From: Acidobacteriota bacterium
GTDB taxonomy: Bacteria > Acidobacteriota > Vicinamibacteria > Vicinamibacterales > UBA2999
DNA length: 11,856 bases
Assembly: GCA_947478985.1 (NCBI GenBank)
Contig: CANJYC010000037.1
Span: forward strand, 1 to 11,856
Direction of reading: 5' to 3'
Below, in pieces: positions 6,568-10,914 of the stretch (within the stretch, counting starts at the first letter, position 1; each line of letters starts with the position of its first letter). The notes under the pieces are model-generated. The model saw only the letters and a program-made list of their open reading frames with translations, had not been told where the DNA came from and made no database searches. Both the position numbers and the translations under genes were made by a program.

Positions 6568-7350
6568 ATGCGGATTTCGGTGATCGTCCCCGCCTTCAAC
6601 GAGGCCGGGCACCTGGGGGCCACGCTCGACCACATCCGGTCGTCGATGGCCGTCTTCGAACGCGCCGGGTGGACGGCCGAACTCATCGTCTGCGACAACA
6701 ACTCAACCGATGCGACAGCGGCGATCGCCGCGGCGGCGGGCGCGCGGGTCGTCTTCGAACCGATCAACCAGATCAGCCGGGCGCGCAATGCCGGCGCCGC
6801 CGTGGCGAGCGGCGACTGGCTGATCTTCGTGGATGCCGACTCGCACCCGAGTGCCGGGTTGTTTGAGTCGGTCGCCACCCAGATTCGGGGCGGACGTTGT
6901 CTGGCCGGTGGCAGCACGGTCACCTTCGGGACCCGGCAGGTGTCGGTCCGGCTGGCGGCGTGGGCGTGGAACACCTGCAGCCGCGTGACGCGCTGGGCCG
7001 CCGGCTCGTTCATCTTCTGCGAGCGCGCGGCGTTTCTGGCAGCGGGCGGATTCAGCCTGGACCTCTTTGCGGCAGAAGAGATCGACCTGTTCCGCCGTCT
7101 GAAGCGGAGAGCCCGCGCCGAACGCCGCACGATCGTCATCCTCCGCGCGCACCCGCTGTGGACCAGCGACCGGAAGGCGCGGCTCTATTCCCCGCGGGAA
7201 TTCCTGACCTTTCTGCTCCGAACCATCGTTGCGCGCGGAGCCACGCTCCGCAGCGCCGGGCAGTGTTATGCGTGGTACGACGGACGACGCGAAGATGCGG
7301 GCGACCGTGACGGTCGCGTTCAGTCCGCCTGTTCAGGTCGACCCGCATAG
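6568..7350 (+). CDS. Glycosyltransferase family 2
   Basis: This 260-residue GT-A-fold enzyme transfers a sugar from a nucleotide sugar. It opens MRISVIVPAFNEAGHL, typical of GT2. It then shows VCDNNSTDAT (41-50), ISRARNAGAAVASGDWLIFVDADSHPS with the metal-binding D89-A-D91, an acceptor-side GSFIFCERAAFLAAGGFSLDLFAAEEIDLFRRL with the Glu-Glu-x-Asp typical of the third motif, and a basic C-terminal part. No transmembrane segment is evident, so it is cytoplasmic or peripheral. Acceptor and donor cannot be read from the sequence. The ATG at 6568-6570 is chosen because it puts the VIVPAFNE strand at the N-terminus; the earlier in-frame sequence is within tRNA and spacer. Its last 31 bases overlap the 3' end of the small gene on the other strand. 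Confidence 0.9.
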   Translation: MRISVIVPAFNEAGHLGATLDHIRSSMAVFERAGWTAELIVCDNNSTDATAAIAAAAGARVVFEPINQISRARNAGAAVASGDWLIFVDADSHPSAGLFESVATQIRGGRCLAGGSTVTFGTRQVSVRLAAWAWNTCSRVTRWAAGSFIFCERAAFLAAGGFSLDLFAAEEIDLFRRLKRRARAERRTIVILRAHPLWTSDRKARLYSPREFLTFLLRTIVARGATLRSAGQCYAWYDGRREDAGDRDGRVQSACSGRPA

Positions 7351-7508
7351 CCGCTGCACGAGAACACCGGCAGAGAGGGATAGCGCGGGAAGCGCGGGTC
7401 GGTAAAGGAGAGGCGACACTGCAGGAAGGTTGTGCCCTTGCTTGAAGGCACGACATGCCCGTGCCGGCATCCTTCGCAGAGCCCAGCGAACATCGGTCCA
7501 TGCGCCAC
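7320..7508 (-). CDS. Small four-cysteine protein of unknown function
   Basis: This 62-residue minus-strand protein has Cys11-x2-Cys14, Cys31 and Cys51, in the contexts LCEGCRHG, FLQCRLS and FSCSGY. Between them is TDPRFPRYPSLPV, a motif I associate from memory with short hypothetical proteins of Acidobacteria-like genomes. The spacing C-x2-C...C...C suggests a small metal-binding knuckle (zinc or Fe-S), but no function is known to me. The GTG at 7506-7508 is preferred because TACGAT lies 6 bases upstream; ATG 7491-7493 is an alternative 5 codons in. Its presence implies that the long plus-strand frame over the same bases is not the true start of the next membrane protein. It overlaps the end of the glycosyltransferase gene by 31 bases. 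Confidence 0.65.
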   Translation of the reverse strand: MAHGPMFAGLCEGCRHGHVVPSSKGTTFLQCRLSFTDPRFPRYPSLPVFSCSGYAGRPEQAD

Positions 7509-7514
7509 CGCTGG

Positions 7515-7520
7515 ATCGTA
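7515..7520 (-). promoter_or_regulatory. -10-like box 6 bases before the four-cysteine protein gene
   Basis: On the minus strand TACGAT (7520-7515) is followed by 6 bases and the GTG at 7508. It matches the sigma-70 -10 consensus at four of six positions, and no -35 is recognisable. It fits the leaderless pattern seen at other genes here. Confidence 0.3.
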
Positions 7521-7582
7521 TCGGAATACTCGAAGTTCTGGCTCTCGGAGAGGTCACCGCCGGGAGCGCGCTAGTATGCCTT

Positions 7583-8116
7583 GTGCTCTCTGTCCTGTTG
7601 CTGTTTCTCATCCCCGTCGGCGGCGGTATTCCGGCCGGCGTCCTGCTCGCGCGCACGAACGGTATCCCGTGGCCAGTGACCACGGGGCTCTACTTCCTCT
7701 CCGATGTCATTCTGGCGGTTCTCTTCGAACCGGTCCTCCGAGTATTAGCCGCGATCAGCCGCAGGGTCACCGTGCTGGCCCGCTTCTCCGCGGCCATGAG
7801 CCGCTCGATGGAGCGCACCGCCGCCCATTACGGCGGCACCGGTGCAGGACCGTTCATGCTCATCATGATCGCGTTCGGCGTGGACCCGATGACGGGTAGA
7901 GCGGCGGCGTATGTCGCCGGGCACGGCGTCATCGTAGGCTGGGCCATCGCCATCGCGGGCGACATGCTCTACTTCGGGGTCATCGCCTTCATGACCTTGC
8001 AGCTGAACACCGTCGTCGAGGACCAGAACGTGACGATGCTCATCGTGCTCGGGGTGATGATCGTCGCCCCGATCGTCGTGCGGCGTATCAAGAACTACTG
8101 GTTCCGGGCACCGTGA
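7583..8116 (+). CDS. Multi-pass inner-membrane protein of unknown function
   Basis: From the GTG at 7583-7585 this encodes 177 residues with four or five hydrophobic segments. These are at roughly 1-23 (LSVLLLFLIPVGGGIPAG), 30-60 (TTGLYFLSDVILAVLFEPVL), 85-105 (GAGPFMLIMIAFGV), 112-140 (GHGVIVGWAIAIAGDMLYFG) and 155-172 (TMLIVLGVMIVAPIVV). A polar, basic loop AAISRRVTVLARFSAAMSRSMERTAAHYGG separates the second and third. The gly-rich GGGIPAG plus late Gly/Pro segments faintly recall the small multidrug export family, but this is not a firm assignment. The start is uncertain: the frame is open back to TTG at 7430, but that part overlaps the small minus-strand gene. TAGTAT ends 5 bases before the GTG. 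It is convergent with the 50-residue membrane protein, 10 bases apart. Confidence 0.65.
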   Translation: MLSVLLLFLIPVGGGIPAGVLLARTNGIPWPVTTGLYFLSDVILAVLFEPVLRVLAAISRRVTVLARFSAAMSRSMERTAAHYGGTGAGPFMLIMIAFGVDPMTGRAAAYVAGHGVIVGWAIAIAGDMLYFGVIAFMTLQLNTVVEDQNVTMLIVLGVMIVAPIVVRRIKNYWFRAP

Positions 8117-8126
8117 CAAAGGGGCA

Positions 8127-8279
8127 TCAACGCGGCTTCCCGCGCCCCGATGCCACGAGGAGCCCGAACCCGACAAGGGCCAGTGCGATCTTCCATGTGT
8201 CGATGCCCGCGACACGCGGCACGACCAGCGTGAAGGCAAGTACCGTCGCGACGGCGAGACCGAAGATGACGTTTCGCAT
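8127..8279 (-). CDS. Small membrane protein (50 residues), unknown function
   Basis: On the minus strand, ATG at 8277-8279 opens a 50-codon frame with two hydrophobic segments, about residues 4-22 (VIFGLAVATVLAFTLVVPR) and 29-43 (WKIALALVGFGLLVA). They are joined by a short loop with GID and followed by a basic tail SGRGKPR, which suggests a two-pass inner-membrane protein with the C-terminus in the cytoplasm. AGGAG lies only 2 bases before the ATG, closer than usual. A promoter-like TTGCTG-17-TAGACT lies just upstream. I do not recognise a family. It fills the gap between the larger membrane protein and bactofilin, and it is too short for most gene-length cut-offs. Confidence 0.6.
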   Translation of the reverse strand: MRNVIFGLAVATVLAFTLVVPRVAGIDTWKIALALVGFGLLVASGRGKPR

Positions 8280-8290
8280 GACTCCTGCCG

Positions 8291-8319
8291 AGTCTACGGC
8301 CAAGACGACGCTCCAGCAA
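8291..8319 (-). promoter_or_regulatory. Candidate sigma-70 promoter of the 50-residue membrane protein
   Basis: On the minus strand TTGCTG (8319-8314) and TAGACT (8296-8291) are separated by exactly 17 bases, the best-spaced promoter pair in the window. Transcription would begin near 8284, leaving about 5 bases before the ATG. Confidence 0.45.
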
Positions 8320-8339
8320 TTTCGCGCACGGTCAACGGC

Positions 8340-8345
8340 TATACT
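8340..8345 (+). promoter_or_regulatory. -10-like box upstream of bactofilin
   Basis: TATACT at 8340-8345 matches the -10 consensus at five of six positions and lies 35 bases before the bactofilin ATG. No clear -35 is seen. It is back-to-back with the minus-strand promoter at 8291-8319. Confidence 0.4.
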
Positions 8346-8380
8346 GGAACATCAACGGCTGCCTACCAGACCTTCTCCCC

Positions 8381-8740
8381 ATGACCACCATCGGACCCGG
8401 CATTCATATCAACGGCGAGATCACGTGCGACGGCGACCTGACAATCGACGGGGGCGTGACCGGACAGGTCCTGGTCCGGGACGGCACGCTGGCGATTGGC
8501 CAGAAGGCACGCATCGTGGCCGACCTGCGTGGCACCCGGGTCCGCGTGGTCGGCGAAGTCCAGGGCAATATCGCGGCCGGCGAGCGGATCGATCTGGCAG
8601 CCACCGCATCGGTGGTGGGCAGTCTCAGCGCGAGTCAGGTGGTCATCGAAGAAGGCGCGGCCTTCCACGGGCGCATCGACATGGCGCAGCGCACGATTGC
8701 GGCCAAGGTGGCGCAGTACAAAGCTGCCCAGTCAGCCTGA
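8381..8740 (+). CDS. Bactofilin (polymer-forming cytoskeletal protein)
   Basis: This 119-residue protein is almost entirely a bactofilin beta-helix. It has repeating short turns such as GEITCDGDLTIDGGVTGQV, GEVQGNIAAGERIDLAATAS and VVGSLSASQVVIEEGAAFHG, ending GRIDM. Bactofilins assemble without nucleotide into filaments that scaffold cell-wall enzymes, stalks or chromosome-anchoring factors. The N-terminal tail is very short (the fold starts at about residue 7), and no transmembrane segment or amphipathic membrane-targeting stretch is obvious, so localisation is unclear. The ATG at 8381 is the only sensible start; a Shine-Dalgarno is lacking. The common partner gene, an M23 peptidase, is not nearby; the next gene is a YtxJ-like redoxin 33 bases downstream. 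Confidence 0.9.
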   Translation: MTTIGPGIHINGEITCDGDLTIDGGVTGQVLVRDGTLAIGQKARIVADLRGTRVRVVGEVQGNIAAGERIDLAATASVVGSLSASQVVIEEGAAFHGRIDMAQRTIAAKVAQYKAAQSA

Positions 8741-8755
8741 ACGCCTGTGCGAGGG

Positions 8756-8761
8756 TATACA
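8756..8761 (+). promoter_or_regulatory. -10-like box upstream of the YtxJ-like gene
   Basis: TATACA at 8756-8761 lies in the 33-base gap after bactofilin, 12 bases before the next ATG. It suggests that the redoxin gene has its own very short-leader promoter and need not depend on the bactofilin transcript. Confidence 0.3.
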
Positions 8762-8773
8762 ACACGGCCTTCA

Positions 8774-9166
8774 ATGCCAGATGAATTGACTGAACTGCGG
8801 GATGCGGACGAGTTCGAACAACTCCTCACCGAATCAGCACGGCGGCCCCTGCTGCTCTACAAGCACAGCCTGTCCTGCGGCACGAGTGCCGAGGCGCTCG
8901 ACGAGCTGCTCGAGCACATCTCACGCGGGGGCAGCGACACGCGCTACGCGATAGTGACGGTGCAGACGCATCGCGAGCTCTCCAGCCTCATCGCGAAAAC
9001 GCTTGGCGTCCGGCACGAAACGCCCCAGGTGCTGCTGGTGCGCAACGGGGCTGTGGTCTGGTCCGCGTCGCACTTCCGGGTCAATGCCGACGCGCTGGAC
9101 ACGGCGCTCACCGCGCCATCGCCTGCGCCGCCACCCACGCCGACGACCACGCCCACTGAAAATTGA
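8774..9166 (+). CDS. YtxJ-like (bacilliredoxin-type) thioredoxin-fold protein
   Basis: The 130-residue protein matches the YtxJ/DUF2847 pattern. An early acidic helix (LRDADEFEQLLTESA) is followed by the strand LLLYKHSLSCGTS with Cys35. Then come a helix, the strand YAIVTVQTHRELSSLIAKTLGV, the cis-Pro-type ETPQVLLVRNG, and AVVWSASHFRVNADAL. Bacillus YtxJ is proposed to remove bacillithiol from mixed disulfides using a CPxS-type centre. Here the motif is CGTS with a single Cys, which fits a monothiol reductase, but which thiol is used in this organism is unknown. A Pro/Thr-rich tail (about 113-130, SPAPPPTPTTTPTEN) is unusual. It is encoded where the gene overlaps the flavoprotein gene on the other strand. 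The start ATG 8774-8776 removes nine unlikely upstream residues. Confidence 0.8.
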   Translation: MPDELTELRDADEFEQLLTESARRPLLLYKHSLSCGTSAEALDELLEHISRGGSDTRYAIVTVQTHRELSSLIAKTLGVRHETPQVLLVRNGAVVWSASHFRVNADALDTALTAPSPAPPPTPTTTPTEN

Positions 9167-10349
9167 AGCCGCCAAGGCGGCCGTCCACGTCGAGAATCTC
9201 CCCCACCAGGTAGAGCCCCGGGCAGATGCGCGACTCCATCCGCGCCGGGTCAATCTCGTCGAGGGCGATGCCTCCGGCGGTGACTTCCGCGTAGTCGTAC
9301 CCGCGGCTGTCACGGACGTCGAGTGGTGTCTCGAGCAAAGCATGAATCAACCGCCGCCGGTCGGCACGGGGCAGGTGCGAGAGCGTCACCCCGTCTGCGA
9401 TGCCGGCGCGCCAGATCCAAAGCGCTGCCACAGCCGTTGGTAGCCGCTCTGACAGCACCGTCAGCAGCATCGCCTTCGGCCGAGCCCGCTCGCGCTCGAG
9501 AAACCACGCTTCCAGCAACTCGAACGTCTCGCCGGGACAGATGTTCAGCCGGACATCGGCTGGCGTTCCCTCGAGGCGCGTCCGGTGCCAGTGACGCGAA
9601 GCGTTGAGGGCCACCGGACCGCTGATGCCGACGTGCGTCCAGAGCATCGGACCCTCGAGGCGCACACCGTTGACGGTCAGCGCGGCCGGATGCGCAATCC
9701 CCGACAGCGGCACATGCGCGTCTCCACGAAGGACCAGCGGCGCCAGCGCCGGGGTCGTCGCAACATACCGATGGCCAAGTCCCTTCGCCAACTCATAACC
9801 GAAGCCGTCACTGCCGGACTTGGGCAGCGATCGACCGCCGGTGGCGAGCACCACGATACGGGCATTGAACTGTTCGCCTGCTGCCACCACACGGAACCGT
9901 TCAGCCACCCGGTCCACCCGCACCACGCGGCAGCCGGTGCGGATCTCGACACCCACGTTCGCCGCCTCGCGCAGCAGGGCGTCAAGCACCGTGCGTGAGC
10001 TGTTGCTGTCGGGAAACAGCTTCCCGTCTTCCTCCTCGTGCAGGGCGACGCCGATCTCCTCGAAGAATGCCGCGGCGCGCACCGCCGGAAAGGCGCGGAG
10101 CACCGCACGGATTGCGCGCGGCGATCCCCCCCAGTAGTCGCGCTCGGTGACGGTGGTGTTGGTGACGTTGCAGCGTGACCCGCCGCTGACGAGAATCTTC
10201 GCGCCGATTCGGCGGGCCCCATCGAGGCAGCACACGCGCAGATGGGGTGCCGCCCGTTTCGTGAAGATTGCGGTCGCCAGTCCTGCGGCACCGCCGCCAA
10301 TGATGGCGATGTCAACGGCAACGTCAGCCGGCTCTGCGGATGCGGTCAC
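9108..10349 (-). CDS. BaiN/HI0933 (YhiN)-family FAD-binding oxidoreductase
   Basis: This 413-residue flavoprotein begins with a dinucleotide-binding fold, VDIAIIGGGAAGLATAIF (GGGAAG at 18-23). The family hallmark GAKILVSGGSRCNVTN follows at 49-64. The middle has VVLATGGRSLPKSGSDGFGY and the GPMLWTHVGISGPVALNASR segment, and it ends with TAGGIALDEIDPARMESR, GLYLVGEILDVDGRLGGFNF and QWAWSSAWVAAQAMAR. These are the conserved blocks of the HI0933/BaiN family. Some members reduce flavin-linked or bile-acid substrates; the physiological substrate here is unknown. The start is GTG 10347-10349, next to no Shine-Dalgarno. Its end overlaps the YtxJ-like gene by 59 bases on the opposite strand. It follows a 58-residue minus-strand gene by 43 bases and may share its transcript. 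Confidence 0.9.
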   Translation of the reverse strand: MTASAEPADVAVDIAIIGGGAAGLATAIFTKRAAPHLRVCCLDGARRIGAKILVSGGSRCNVTNTTVTERDYWGGSPRAIRAVLRAFPAVRAAAFFEEIGVALHEEEDGKLFPDSNSSRTVLDALLREAANVGVEIRTGCRVVRVDRVAERFRVVAAGEQFNARIVVLATGGRSLPKSGSDGFGYELAKGLGHRYVATTPALAPLVLRGDAHVPLSGIAHPAALTVNGVRLEGPMLWTHVGISGPVALNASRHWHRTRLEGTPADVRLNICPGETFELLEAWFLERERARPKAMLLTVLSERLPTAVAALWIWRAGIADGVTLSHLPRADRRRLIHALLETPLDVRDSRGYDYAEVTAGGIALDEIDPARMESRICPGLYLVGEILDVDGRLGGFNFQWAWSSAWVAAQAMAR

Positions 10350-10392
10350 TCGGCGGGGACTGCGTGGGTGAGAGACACGAAGGACCGGCGCG

Positions 10393-10569
10393 CTACTCGG
10401 GACGGGCGTTCGCGCGGCCCGGCATGATGACCACGCTGCCGACCGCGTGCTCGGGCTTCTCGCAGGCGGCGCCCTTCGTCAGCAGTCTGCCGACGACACG
10501 CTGCAGGAAGTCCCGGTATGTCTCCACTTCGCAGCCGCATGCCATGACCGTTGCCGGCGTCTCGCTCAT
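10393..10569 (-). CDS. Small Cys-containing protein of unknown function
   Basis: This 58-residue minus-strand protein runs from ATG 10567-10569 to TAG 10393-10395. Its features are CGC at residues 11-13 and a third Cys at 36 (AACEKPEHA), with an amphipathic helix-like stretch VETYRDFLQRVVGRLLTKG between them and a Pro/Arg-rich tail. Most of its codons end in G or C like those of its neighbours, which supports coding. TACAAT lies 8 bases before the ATG. The three Cys could bind metal or act in a disulfide, but no family is recognised. It stands divergent to the 72-residue gene (54 bases between starts) and upstream of the flavoprotein gene on the same strand. Confidence 0.5.
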   Translation of the reverse strand: MSETPATVMACGCEVETYRDFLQRVVGRLLTKGAACEKPEHAVGSVVIMPGRANARPE

Positions 10570-10577
10570 CGCCCGCG

Positions 10578-10583
10578 ATTGTA
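10578..10583 (-). promoter_or_regulatory. -10-like box 8 bases before the 58-residue protein gene
   Basis: On the minus strand TACAAT (10583-10578) matches the -10 consensus at five of six positions and is followed by 8 bases and ATG 10569. A -35 is not apparent. Confidence 0.4.
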
Positions 10584-10611
10584 CCGTCTCGTCCCGGCGA
10601 CCGGGGCCCGG

Positions 10612-10617
10612 TAAAAT
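10612..10617 (+). promoter_or_regulatory. -10-like box 6 bases before the 72-residue protein gene
   Basis: TAAAAT at 10612-10617 is followed by 6 bases and the GTG at 10624, so the message would start at the start codon. With the opposed minus-strand box at 10578-10583 it makes a 54-base divergent promoter region. Confidence 0.4.
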
Positions 10618-10623
10618 CAACCC

Positions 10624-10842
10624 GTGCACTCGACCGACCCCACCGTGATCTGGCGACTCACCAGAGGACGCGCCACCGCACATGCCACCATCATTCCCGG
10701 CACCGCGCACATGACCGTGATGTGGTTCTTCGACGGCGTCATGGACCGCGCCGAGAACTACGACTCCCTCGACCTGGCCGTCGCCCGCGCCGAGGACATC
10801 AAAGGCGTGCTGCTGCGCGACGGCTGGATGGAACCCTCGTAG
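10624..10842 (+). CDS. Small conserved-looking hypothetical protein (72 residues)
   Basis: The GTG at 10624-10626 opens a 72-residue frame with no Shine-Dalgarno but with TAAAAT 6 bases upstream. The protein has a beta-rich first half (VIWRLTRGRATAHATIIPGT, then MTVMWFFDGVMDRAENYDS) and a helical second half (DLAVARAEDIKGVLLRDGW), a compact alpha/beta layout with no Cys and no membrane segment. I recall similar short proteins in Acidobacteria-like genomes but know no function or domain name. GC-ending codons and the clean hydrophobic/charged alternation support a real gene. It is divergent from the 58-residue Cys protein and precedes ispG by 72 bases. Confidence 0.65.
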   Translation: MHSTDPTVIWRLTRGRATAHATIIPGTAHMTVMWFFDGVMDRAENYDSLDLAVARAEDIKGVLLRDGWMEPS

Positions 10843-10878
10843 AAAAGGGGTCGGGAGTCATTTCTAGAGGACAGTCAT
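10843..10878. repeat. Possible REP-like or mobile-element-end remnant
   Basis: Right after the stop of the 72-residue gene is an A/G-rich string, AAAAGGGGTCGGGAGTCATT, followed by a TCTAGA palindrome. From memory this string resembles short dispersed repeats near REP-associated (IS200-like) tyrosine transposases in environmental bacteria. It occurs once in this window, so its repeat nature cannot be shown here. No transposase is present. Confidence 0.3.
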
Positions 10879-10898
10879 GTCCGGCTGGCACGACCGGT

Positions 10899-10907
10899 TG
10901 GTATGAT
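10899..10907 (+). promoter_or_regulatory. Extended -10 box 7 bases before ispG
   Basis: TGGTATGAT (10899-10907) is an extended -10 element: TG, one base, then TATGAT with five of six consensus positions. Seven bases follow before the ispG ATG. No -35 is obvious and no Shine-Dalgarno follows, suggesting a leaderless ispG message. Confidence 0.5.
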
Positions 10908-10914
10908 GACGCCG

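Noticed and set aside
7333..7683. 116-codon minus-strand frame overlapping the four-Cys gene.
   Set aside because: Its sequence is rich in Arg, Ser and Pro without pattern; the neighbouring frame at 7320-7508 carries the conserved-looking Cys protein instead.
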